From positions 1 to 6,050 of the forward strand of contig JALORT010000149.1 in assembly GCA_025458755.1 (NCBI GenBank): a DNA stretch of 6,050 nucleotides. Reading direction: 5' to 3'. The notes below the pieces were generated by a model that was not told the DNA's origin, ran no database searches, and saw only the letters and a program-made list of their open reading frames with translations. The DNA comes from Methylotetracoccus sp. GTDB lineage: Bacteria > Pseudomonadota > Gammaproteobacteria > Methylococcales > Methylococcaceae. The position numbers and the translations under genes were made by a program. Shown here one piece after another: positions 1-5,775 of the stretch (position 1 is its first letter; each line of letters starts with the position of its first letter).

Positions 1-689
1 AGGCGGTCCTGCTGGCGCCCTCCTCGCCGTTTGGGCAACGCCTGGCGAACCATTTCTCCGCCTATTGGAAGAACCTGGGCGGTCGGGTGGTTGCGACCAA
101 GGCCTATGCTCCGAACAGTGTCGACTATTCACAGCCGGTACAGGCGGTCGCCGCGGTCATCGGGGCCACGCCGGACGCGGCGGCGGGGCCTGCGGCGGCG
201 CCGCGAACCGTGGATTTCATCTTCCTGATTGCGAACGCGCAAGACGGCCGCCTGATCAAGCCCCAGTTCAATGCCAACAACCTGTCGTCCTTCCCGATTT
301 ATGCTACATCTCACGTATTCACCGGGCGGTCGGACCCGCGCCAGGACCAGGATCTGGACGGCATCTACTTCTGCGACATTCCGTGGCTGCTACACGCATC
401 CGATGCGGGACCGCTGTCCGCTGCGTCCCTGCAGAATGAGATCGACAAGACCGCGCCCGACTTTGTCAAGCTGATTGCGCTGGGGATCGACGCCTACCGT
501 TTAGGCAAGGACATGGTGCCCATCGGCAGTTTTCGGGGTCATCTGTTCGATGGCGCCACGGGTCTGTTGACTGTGCAGCAAGGCAACCGAGTGCAGCGCC
601 AGCTCGAATGCGCCCAATTCGAGGGTGGTATTCCGCAGATGCGGGGCCTTGCCCCGATTCTGCGCCCGGCCGAGCCGGAACGCCGTTGA
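1..689 (+). CDS. lpoA: LpoA, penicillin-binding protein 1A activator (C-terminal part, 5' truncated by window)
   Basis: The reading frame is open from base 3 to the TGA at 687-689, giving the last 228 residues. LpoA is an outer-membrane lipoprotein that reaches through the periplasm and stimulates the bifunctional peptidoglycan synthase PBP1A. The visible part is its periplasmic-binding-protein-like C-terminal domain. Recognisable family stretches are VLLAPSSPFGQRLANHF near the start, VDFIFLIANAQDGRLIKPQF, PIYATSHVFTG, a DIPWLL motif, a DAYRL helix and the terminal LFDGATGLLTV strand pair. An Ala/Pro-rich stretch (bases about 163-208) sits where the family has a variable linker before the VDFIFL strand. 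The signal peptide, lipobox and N-terminal TPR-like domain lie outside the window. yraN follows directly with overlapping stop and start, the usual gammaproteobacterial order. Identity rests on remembered motifs plus synteny. Confidence 0.92.
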   Translation, partial: AVLLAPSSPFGQRLANHFSAYWKNLGGRVVATKAYAPNSVDYSQPVQAVAAVIGATPDAAAGPAAAPRTVDFIFLIANAQDGRLIKPQFNANNLSSFPIYATSHVFTGRSDPRQDQDLDGIYFCDIPWLLHASDAGPLSAASLQNEIDKTAPDFVKLIALGIDAYRLGKDMVPIGSFRGHLFDGATGLLTVQQGNRVQRQLECAQFEGGIPQMRGLAPILRPAEPERR

Positions 690-1072
690 CGGCGTTGGGG
701 TCGGAACGCCGCACCGAGCATCTCAAGAAGGGGCGCGACGCCGAAGATCGGGTTCTGTCGTTTCTGGAGCGGCAGGGGCTACGCTGTCTGACCCGAAATT
801 TTCGCAGCCGTTACGGTGAGATCGATCTGGTGATGGACGAGCGCGGCACCGTCGTCTTCGTGGAGGTGCGATACCGCGGCGCCAGCCGTTACGGCGGGCC
901 GCTCGAGAGCATCGATGCCAGAAAGCGGGCGCGGCTGACAGCGACCGCCCAATGGTATCTGTGCAGCCAGCGCATCACCGGGCCCGCGCGATTCGATGTG
1001 GTGGGTGTGGAACCGTTGGCCAACGAAACGTGCAACTTCGTCTGGATCAAAGACGCCATCCAGGACCGGTGA
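686..1072 (+). CDS. yraN: YraN / UPF0102 family nuclease-like protein
   Basis: This is a 128-residue protein, close to the roughly 120-130 residues usual for YraN. The family has a PD-(D/E)xK endonuclease-like fold; its cellular role is not settled. Visible motifs, numbered from the proposed start, are the N-terminal helix with KGRDAEDRVLSFLERQGL (15-32), RNFRSRYGEIDLVM (37-50, with E45 and D47) and VVFVEVRYR (56-64, with E60 and R62 in the E-x-K-like position), then the RFDVVGV strand (102-108). The frame is open further upstream to an ATG at 608, but that part overlaps lpoA and does not look like YraN. I chose TTG at 686 because it overlaps the lpoA stop as TTGA, has CCGGAA ending 5 bases upstream as a weak ribosome site, and gives family length. 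TTG at 695 is the alternative. The gene is probably translationally coupled to lpoA, and diaA follows after 4 bases. Confidence 0.9.
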   Translation: MTALGSERRTEHLKKGRDAEDRVLSFLERQGLRCLTRNFRSRYGEIDLVMDERGTVVFVEVRYRGASRYGGPLESIDARKRARLTATAQWYLCSQRITGPARFDVVGVEPLANETCNFVWIKDAIQDR

Positions 1073-1076
1073 CGCG

Positions 1077-1664
1077 GTGAAAACCCAGGAACGACTCGAC
1101 AATCATATCCGCGCCAGCTTATCGACGGTGCAGGGGCTGCTCGACTATTTGTCCGAAAGCATTGCTTCGGCGGCCAATAAGTTGGCCGATTGTTTGCTTG
1201 GCGACGGCAAGATTCTGGCTTGCGGTAACGCGGGTTCGGCCGCCCACTCGCAGCACTTCGCGGCGTTGATGCTGAACGGTTTTGAGCAGGAGCGTCCGGG
1301 CCTGCCGGCGATTGCATTGAGCACCGACACCTCGACGCTGACCGCGATCGCCCAAGACCATCGTTTCGAGGAGACATTCGCCAAGCAAATCCGGGCGCTG
1401 GGTCAGCCCGGTGACCTGCTGCTGCTCTACTCGATCTGCGGCCAATCGGCCAACATCCTGGCTGCGGCCAATGCGGCACATGACCGCGAGATGACCATCG
1501 TGGCACTGACGGGCCGCGACGGCGGCGCGCTGGCCTCGCTGCTGATCGAGTCCGACGCCGAGTTGCGGGTGCCGTCGGAATCCGCGGCGCGGATTCAGGA
1601 GGCGCATTTGTTGATCACTCACTGTCTCTGCGATTTGATCGATCATCGGCTGTTCGGCGCTTAG
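1077..1664 (+). CDS. diaA: DiaA, SIS-domain DnaA initiator-associating protein
   Basis: This 195-residue SIS-domain protein matches E. coli DiaA (196 residues) in length and along most of its sequence. DiaA forms a homotetramer that binds several DnaA molecules and promotes timely initiation at oriC. Visible are KILACGNAGSAAHSQHFAA (45-63), ERPGLPAIALSTD (72-84), LTAIAQDHRFEETFAKQIRALG (88-109), MTIVALTGRDGG (139-150), ARIQEAHLL (171-179) and CLCDLID (183-189). The C-terminal L192-F193 aligns with E. coli L190-F191, which are implicated in DnaA contact. The related heptose isomerase GmhA is less likely: its catalytic Glu in HFAEEL is replaced (Leu64/Met65 region), although a His (H182) stands where GmhA has its catalytic His. 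GTG at 1077 is chosen, 4 bases after the yraN stop; AGGA at 1062-1065 is a distant ribosome site. The frame stays open upstream but overlaps yraN. Confidence 0.92.
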   Translation: MKTQERLDNHIRASLSTVQGLLDYLSESIASAANKLADCLLGDGKILACGNAGSAAHSQHFAALMLNGFEQERPGLPAIALSTDTSTLTAIAQDHRFEETFAKQIRALGQPGDLLLLYSICGQSANILAAANAAHDREMTIVALTGRDGGALASLLIESDAELRVPSESAARIQEAHLLITHCLCDLIDHRLFGA

Positions 1665-1909
1665 CCGGGCCCGATCAACAATGCGATCATGGCGGGGAGC
1701 ACTGGGGAACCAGCCGGTCTCCGGCGGACATCGGCCGGCGATGGCGGTCCGGGATCGCGAGATTTGACGCGTAGTCTATACTTCCTGGTGACCGCTTTAT
1801 CAACGGTCCGCGCCTCGCGCCTGGTTTTGTCCCACCCAGTCAGGCGGCGGGGCCTTTATCTTGTGTCCGCCGCAATCCCGCCGCTCGGCGCGAGCCGGTG
1901 TTTGCGGTG
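1665..1909. other. Gene-free convergent gap between diaA and ychJ
   Basis: These 245 bases lie between the diaA stop and the ychJ stop on the opposite strand. A 74-codon plus-strand frame (1689-1913) crosses the gap, but it is Arg/Ser-rich, matches no family I know and runs into the ychJ 3' end, so I do not call it. Several GC-rich inverted repeats are present: CGGACATCG (1725-1733) pairing with an interrupted partner at 1739-1751, GCGGCGGG (1844-1851) with CCCGCCGC (1877-1884), and a short hairpin at 1883-1895. None is followed by a T-tract in either direction. A TATACT (1777-1782) resembles a -10 box, but the nearby TTGACG (1764-1769) is only 7 bases away, too close for a normal -35. Confidence 0.6.
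1883..1895. terminator. Short GC-rich hairpin at the 3' end of ychJ
   Basis: GCTCG (1883-1887) and CGAGC (1891-1895) form a perfect 5-bp stem around a 3-base loop, 15 bases beyond the ychJ stop when read on the minus strand. It lies between two convergent genes, where a shared transcription stop would be expected. No run of T follows on either strand, so an intrinsic terminator is only weakly supported; Rho-dependent ending is equally possible. The left arm also competes with the longer 1844-1851/1877-1884 pairing. Confidence 0.22.
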
Positions 1910-2308
1910 CTAGGTTCCCGCCGGAAATTCTCCCTCCAGGTAAAACCAACGGCCTTCGCGGCGACTGAAGCGGCCGATTTCATGCAGGCGATGAGCGCGT
2001 CCTTGCAGTTTGTAACGTGCAACGAACTCCACGATGGCCGAATCAGGCGAAAGTAGACGGACCTGCGTGACCTTGAGTCCCAGCCAGGAAGGGCGGGGCT
2101 CGATGTCGAGCTCCACGCGCTCGGGACGGGTGTCGGGGTGCCAGGTTGCGAGCAGATACGCTTCGATACCCAAGACGTAGGCGCTGTAACGGGACCTCAT
2201 CAGCGCTTCCGCGCTGCGTGCGGGCTCTCCGGCGTGAAAAATCCCGCAACAGGTGGCGTAGTCGCGCCCGCTGCCGCAAACACAAGGCTGGTGGGGCGAA
2301 GAGTTCAT
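1910..2308 (-). CDS. ychJ: YchJ-like UPF0225 protein with one N-terminal SEC-C zinc motif
   Basis: This is a 132-residue cytoplasmic protein of the YchJ/UPF0225 family, whose biochemical role is unknown. The N-terminus carries a SEC-C zinc-binding motif, CVCGSGRDYATCC (residues 9-21), followed by FHAGEPARSAEALMRSRYSAYVLG, the family hallmark, and the NTF2-like fold stretch ending in RWFYLEGEF. E. coli YchJ is about 152 residues and has a second SEC-C motif at the C-terminus; here the protein stops just after the NTF2-like domain, a short form that other bacteria also have. The start ATG at 2306-2308 is set by the SEC-C motif lying close to the N-terminus. GGGAGAC occurs twice in tandem upstream (2319-2332), the nearer copy about 11 bases from the ATG, a rather distant ribosome site. 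It lies 42 bases downstream of the alarmone-hydrolase gene on the same strand and is probably co-transcribed. Confidence 0.88.
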   Translation of the reverse strand: MNSSPHQPCVCGSGRDYATCCGIFHAGEPARSAEALMRSRYSAYVLGIEAYLLATWHPDTRPERVELDIEPRPSWLGLKVTQVRLLSPDSAIVEFVARYKLQGRAHRLHEIGRFSRREGRWFYLEGEFPAGT

Positions 2309-2350
2309 TTTCGGTCGCGTCTCCCGTCTCCCGTCGACTCGGCGGGCGCA

Positions 2351-2893
2351 TCAGACCGGACGGCGTCCATAGGCCTGGTCGAAAGCGGCTTCCAGCCGCG
2401 GATTCACACCGCGCAGTCCGTCGACAACGGCCTTGGCCCAGTCGAAATATTCCTGTCTCCTCGCCAAGGGCCAGCCGACCGGCGGTGCATCCGCCATATC
2501 GCGCAGATTGCAGATTTTGTCGGCCAGTTTGACCAGCTTGGCGCTGCCGGACAGGCCGGAGGACTGCGCGACCTGGAGTCGTTTCCGCTCCGGCTTGCTC
2601 AGGTTTTTGTCATCGGTGACTTCCCGAACGACCCGGCCGATGGCTGGACCGAATCGGTGTTCGATTTCTTCGCCAGTCGTTGCGGTGTCCTCGAGCGTGT
2701 CGTGCAGTAAAGCGGCGCAAATCGCGACCGGGTCGGAGATGCCGCCGTCGTGGATCAGCACATGCGCCACTGCGATCGGATGGTTGATGTACGGAAACGC
2801 TTCGGCATTCTTCCGCCGTTGATCGCGGTGTTTTTCCGCGGCGAACGCCAACGCGTCGAAAATGAGCTTGAGCGTTGGATGCGGCGTCGGCAT
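2351..2893 (-). CDS. MESH1-type small alarmone hydrolase (HD domain)
   Basis: This 180-residue single-domain HD protein closely resembles animal MESH1/HDDC3 (179 residues) and its bacterial small alarmone hydrolase relatives. These remove the 3'-pyrophosphate of (p)ppGpp in a Mn-dependent reaction; human MESH1 can also dephosphorylate NADPH. Visible are KHRDQRRKN (21-29), PYINHPI with metal ligand H38 (34-40), the HD box ALLHDTLEDT with H64, D65, E68 and D69 (61-70), EVTDDKNLSKPERKRLQV (91-108), KLVKLADKICNLRD with D125 and N129 (119-132), and QEYFDWA (147-153). There is no synthetase, TGS or ACT domain, so it is not a long RelA/SpoT. The frame extends 45 codons upstream to base 3028, but ATG at 2891-2893 gives family length and puts the first conserved helix at the right place. 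No strong ribosome site precedes it. First gene of an apparent operon with ychJ. Confidence 0.9.
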   Translation of the reverse strand: MPTPHPTLKLIFDALAFAAEKHRDQRRKNAEAFPYINHPIAVAHVLIHDGGISDPVAICAALLHDTLEDTATTGEEIEHRFGPAIGRVVREVTDDKNLSKPERKRLQVAQSSGLSGSAKLVKLADKICNLRDMADAPPVGWPLARRQEYFDWAKAVVDGLRGVNPRLEAAFDQAYGRRPV

Positions 2894-3147
2894 TTCGGCA
2901 GAGGTTCTTCGAGCAGGATTAGACTGTAACGCAAAAACGACCCGCGCGCGAAACAGTCCAAACTCGAAGCAGCGTCGCGTGAGCCGACCGATCGACAGGC
3001 AGTCTCCGAGATGTGAAGATAGGCTCACCTTTGTTGTTGGCTAAGCCCTTCTGGAACAGCGGACTCATGAGCACGCCACACTCCCACGATACTGCGATTC
3101 GTACCCCGGCAACGCTTCTGTGTTCTGCGGCTCGAGCCGGTGCGCGT
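2894..3147. promoter_or_regulatory. Divergent intergenic region, promoters not resolved
   Basis: These 254 bases separate the minus-strand alarmone hydrolase gene from the plus-strand 596-residue exported protein, so promoters for both should lie here. On the minus strand a TCTAAT (read from about 2923 down to 2918) is a fair -10 match, but no good -35 sits 16-18 bases above it. On the plus strand GATAAT (3154-3159) lies just inside the proposed coding start, also without a good -35. A 7-bp inverted repeat, GTGAGCC/GGCTCAC, is present at 2979-3028. The assignments are uncertain, and frames on both strands remain open through much of the region. Confidence 0.35.
2979..3028. repeat. 7-bp inverted repeat in the divergent intergenic region
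   Basis: GTGAGCC at 2979-2985 and its exact reverse complement GGCTCAC at 3022-3028 are separated by 36 bases. It lies between two divergent genes and could be a paired operator or a weak stem. The arms are short enough that chance is a real possibility. Confidence 0.25.
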
Positions 3148-4938
3148 ATGCGCGATAATCGGGTGCGATGGAAGCGCCACGCGGCGCTCGCTTGGACGGT
3201 CATCACCGCGTGCTCTCTGCTGGCCGCGGCGGCCGACGTCACTGCTGCGGTCTGCGATGATAGCGGGGACACGGCGATCTGGTTTTCTCCGCGGTTGCCG
3301 GATGCGGGTCAGGGGGTCCGGGTGTTCGCGGTGTCGACCGATGCGGCGGCGGACGAAGTCTCGGTCGTCGATCAGGGGGGTGGGCGCAGGATCTTGCGCG
3401 CCACGGCACGGGGGGGTCCGCCGTGGAGCCTCGAGGCGGACCTCCCGCTCGCGAAACCGGGGATATGGCGTGTCGAAGTGCGGCGCGGCGGCCGCATGGT
3501 CGCCTGCCGGGAGTTGACGGCAGGGCAGCGCTCCGTCGACGGCTGGGATCGGTCGACCGAGGCGCTTTATGCGGCCTGGATTGAGAAACTGTTCGATGCG
3601 CCGCCCGCGGAGAGCATGAGCTTTCCGTCGCTGGAACCCGTGCTGCGGAACGCCGAACGCAACTTTCTTCACGACTACCTGGGTTACCGTGAGGACCGAC
3701 GGCTGGTGGCCACCCCGGATTGTGCCGACTTGCCGTACTTCCTCCGGACTTATTTCGCCTGGAAGCTCGGCCTCCCGATCGCCTTCCGAGCCTGCAGCCG
3801 CGGCTCATCCGCTGCTCCGCCTCGCTGCGGCGCCCCGTTGATCCAACAGGGCTTCGTCGGCCGGCCTGCTTCGGCGGACGTGTTTCGCAACGTAGCCCGG
3901 AAGCTGGTCGATACCGTACATTCGGGCAGCGCGCGGACCGCGCTGGCCGACCAGCAGACGGATTTCTATCCGATCCCGCTGGAACGGAACGCGCTGTGGC
4001 CGGGAACGGTTTATGCGGATCCCTACGGCCATGTGCTGGTGCTCGTGAAATGGATTCCGCAGCAGCCCGGTCAAACTGGGCTGCTGCTGGCCGTCGATGC
4101 GCAGCCGGACAACTCGGTGACCCGGAAGCGGTTCTGGGAGGGAACCTTTCTGTTCGCCGGTGACATCCGGAGTGCGGGTCCCGGCTTCAAAGCGTTCCGG
4201 CCGTTGACCCGGTCGCTCGATGGCTCCGGACCCCTGCGGCTGTTATCGAACGGCGAGCTGGCCGATGATCCCCGCTTTCCGGCGTTCTCACTGGAGCAGG
4301 CCCATCTCGGCACGGACGAGTTCTATGTGCATGTCGGCAGACTGATGAATCCGCGCGGACTCGATCCGGGGCAGGCCTATCTGGCCACGCTCGATGCGCT
4401 GGTGGAACAGGTGGTGACACGCATCGAGTCGGTGGACAACGGCGAAGGCTACTTCCGGCGCAACCCGCGCGCGGTGATCCCGATGCCCTCGGGGGCTGCG
4501 ATTTTCGAGACGGTCGGTCCGTGGGAGGACTACGCGACGCCATCGCGGGACATGCGGCTATTGATCGCGATGAAGGTTCTCACGCGCTTGCCGGAGCGTA
4601 TTGTGCTCTATCCGGAACTCTATGTGCTGGGCGCGCGTTCACCCGACGTGGTGCGGGAGGAGATCGAGCAACTGCACCGGCGAAGTCTGCAAACGCGTGA
4701 AATCACCTACACTCGGAGCGACGGTACTCCGCAGCGGTTGATCCTGGCTGAAATTTTCGATCGTCAGACGGCGTTCGAAGTCGGTTACAACCCCAACGAC
4801 TGCGTCGAGGTGCGGTGGGGGGCTACGCCCGGCAGTGCCGAGTATGGAAGCTGTCGGCGGCATGCCCCTGCGGAGCAGCGGGCGCGCATGGAGAGTTACC
4901 GCAATTGGTTCCAACAGACGAGAAGACCGCCACGTTAA
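3148..4938 (+). CDS. Exported protein of unknown family with a possible Cys-His-Asp (papain/transglutaminase-like) site
   Basis: I do not recognise a named family. With ATG at 3148 the product is 596 residues with a Sec signal: basic n-region (RVRWKRH, 5-11), hydrophobic core (12-29), likely cleavage around DVTA-AVC (30-36). ITAC ending at C22 also resembles a lipobox, so a lipoprotein cannot be excluded. Residues about 42-125 look like a beta-sandwich (SPRLPDAGQGVRVF, WSLEADLPLAKPGIWRVEV). The central domain holds DCADLPYFLRTYFAWKLGLP (191-210, C192 at a helix start), VYADPYGHVLVLVKW (288-302, H295 on a strand) and LLLAVDAQPDN (312-322, D317). That is the Cys, His, Asp order of papain-fold hydrolases and transglutaminases. 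The last 200 residues are alpha/beta with no known motif. Other starts are ATG 3013, ATG 3067 and GTG 3163; none has a strong ribosome site, and 3148 was chosen for the signal peptide. A DUF2272 lipoprotein gene follows 72 bases on. Confidence 0.75.
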   Translation: MRDNRVRWKRHAALAWTVITACSLLAAAADVTAAVCDDSGDTAIWFSPRLPDAGQGVRVFAVSTDAAADEVSVVDQGGGRRILRATARGGPPWSLEADLPLAKPGIWRVEVRRGGRMVACRELTAGQRSVDGWDRSTEALYAAWIEKLFDAPPAESMSFPSLEPVLRNAERNFLHDYLGYREDRRLVATPDCADLPYFLRTYFAWKLGLPIAFRACSRGSSAAPPRCGAPLIQQGFVGRPASADVFRNVARKLVDTVHSGSARTALADQQTDFYPIPLERNALWPGTVYADPYGHVLVLVKWIPQQPGQTGLLLAVDAQPDNSVTRKRFWEGTFLFAGDIRSAGPGFKAFRPLTRSLDGSGPLRLLSNGELADDPRFPAFSLEQAHLGTDEFYVHVGRLMNPRGLDPGQAYLATLDALVEQVVTRIESVDNGEGYFRRNPRAVIPMPSGAAIFETVGPWEDYATPSRDMRLLIAMKVLTRLPERIVLYPELYVLGARSPDVVREEIEQLHRRSLQTREITYTRSDGTPQRLILAEIFDRQTAFEVGYNPNDCVEVRWGATPGSAEYGSCRRHAPAEQRARMESYRNWFQQTRRPPR

Positions 4939-4944
4939 CAACGG

Positions 4945-4972
4945 TTGGCCGAAAATTTGCTTCCCGTAGACT
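4945..4972 (+). promoter_or_regulatory. Likely sigma-70 promoter of the DUF2272 lipoprotein gene
   Basis: TTGGCC (4945-4950) and TAGACT (4967-4972) are separated by 16 bases, each matching 4 of 6 consensus positions. It lies just after the stop of the upstream gene and would start transcription near 4979, leaving a leader of about 30 bases before the ATG at 5011. This is inference from the sequence match and placement. Confidence 0.4.
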
Positions 4973-5010
4973 GGATTCTCTAATTCTTCAAGCCATTTCA
5001 GGATTGTCTT

Positions 5011-5775
5011 ATGTGGAAGCCCTTGGGGATCGTTGTGGTCGCCTATCTCACGCTGACCGCCTGCGGCGGGCCGAGTAAGAAGCCGCTGAAAGCGCCGCCG
5101 CCGGTGAGCGTGCCGCGGCTGCCGGAATCCGCCGAAAAAATGCGCCCCGTCTCCGCGATGACCCGCAGAATCCTTGCCGTTGCGAAGCGGGAGTGGGAAT
5201 ACTTCGGTCAGCAGCGCATCGTTTTTCAGGGTGACGAGGAAAGTATTCCGCATGTGGGTTTCTGGGAAGATGACGAGAGTCACGTCTATCGTGTGGCGGC
5301 CTATTGGCGCTCGGTGAACATGCCGGGGCTGGACGGCAATGACTGCAAGCAACCGTGGTCGGCTGCCTTCATCAGCTATGTGATGCAGATGGCAGGCGTT
5401 CCGGCGTATCTGTTCCCGCCGTCTCGTGCGCATTGGGTCTATTTGAAACACATCATCGGCGATCCTGGCGGTCCGGAGCGCAGCTTCGTGGCGCACGGGA
5501 TTAATGACTACAAGCCGGCGCCCGGAGACTTGATTTGCGCTACACGGGAGCACTACGGTGCCCCGATGATCCGCGGGGCCTCGGATGCGATGTTCCTGGA
5601 AAACAACAAGCTTCACTGCGATATTGTGGTGGCGCGGCAGGGCACGACGCTCGAAGTCATCGGCGGGAATGTCCGCAATTCGGTCTCGAAAACTGTGCTG
5701 ACCCTGACTGCCAAAGGGCATCTGCAGCCGATGAAACGTCGTCCGTGGTTCCTGGTGATCGAGAACCGGCTATGA
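5011..5775 (+). CDS. DUF2272-domain lipoprotein
   Basis: This is a 254-residue protein. The N-terminus has a type II signal with lipobox LTAC (15-18); C18 is followed by Gly rather than Asp, which favours the outer membrane. A Pro/Lys linker (21-38) leads to a domain I recognise as DUF2272: AKREWEYFGQQ (58-68), RVAAYWRSV (94-102), PWSAAFISYVMQMAGV (115-130), a His-bearing helix (RAHWVYLKHI, 139-148), KPAPGDLIC (168-176), LHCDIVVA (201-208) and VIGGNVRNSV (216-225). The layout resembles CHAP/NlpC-P60 amidases, in which WCAAF carries the catalytic Cys, a strand carries His and another carries Asn/Asp. Here Ser117 takes the Cys position, while H202 and N220 are kept. Substrate and activity are unknown. 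AGGA at 5000-5003, 7 bases before ATG, is a good ribosome site, and a promoter is likely at 4945-4972. The stop overlaps a tiny downstream ORF as ATGA. Confidence 0.88.
   Translation: MWKPLGIVVVAYLTLTACGGPSKKPLKAPPPVSVPRLPESAEKMRPVSAMTRRILAVAKREWEYFGQQRIVFQGDEESIPHVGFWEDDESHVYRVAAYWRSVNMPGLDGNDCKQPWSAAFISYVMQMAGVPAYLFPPSRAHWVYLKHIIGDPGGPERSFVAHGINDYKPAPGDLICATREHYGAPMIRGASDAMFLENNKLHCDIVVARQGTTLEVIGGNVRNSVSKTVLTLTAKGHLQPMKRRPWFLVIENRL

Noticed and set aside
163..208. GC-rich GCG/GGC run in lpoA as a possible repeat expansion
   Set aside because: It encodes an Ala/Pro linker in frame at a place where LpoA proteins vary; no regular repeat unit.
889..1506. 205-codon minus-strand frame opposite yraN and diaA
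   Set aside because: Shadow of two firmly identified genes, with Arg/Pro/Ser-rich low-complexity composition.
1689..1913. 74-codon plus-strand frame in the convergent gap
   Set aside because: Arg/Ser-rich composition, no ribosome site, no recognisable motif, and it ends inside the ychJ 3' end.
2309..2350. Tandem GGGAGAC (minus strand) between the alarmone hydrolase gene and ychJ as a repeat element
   Set aside because: Only two 7-base copies; best read as a ribosome-site-like purine stretch before ychJ rather than a repeat array.
2138..2710. 190-codon plus-strand open frame opposite ychJ and the alarmone hydrolase
   Set aside because: Both opposite-strand genes have clear family motifs; this frame has none and bridges their intergenic gap.
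2894..3028. 45-codon N-terminal extension of the alarmone hydrolase
   Set aside because: The 180-residue form from ATG 2893 already matches MESH1 length; the extension has no family counterpart.
3013..3147. 45-codon N-terminal extension of the 596-residue protein from ATG 3013
   Set aside because: It would place a polar, non-signal segment before a convincing signal peptide. The shorter start is preferred, though ATG 3067 and GTG 3163 remain possible.
4639..5721. 360-codon open frame on the minus strand opposite the 596-residue protein and DUF2272 genes
   Set aside because: It is antisense to two well-supported genes, crosses their promoter gap, and is rich in Arg, His and Pro, as expected of a shadow frame in GC-rich DNA. 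No domain is recognisable.
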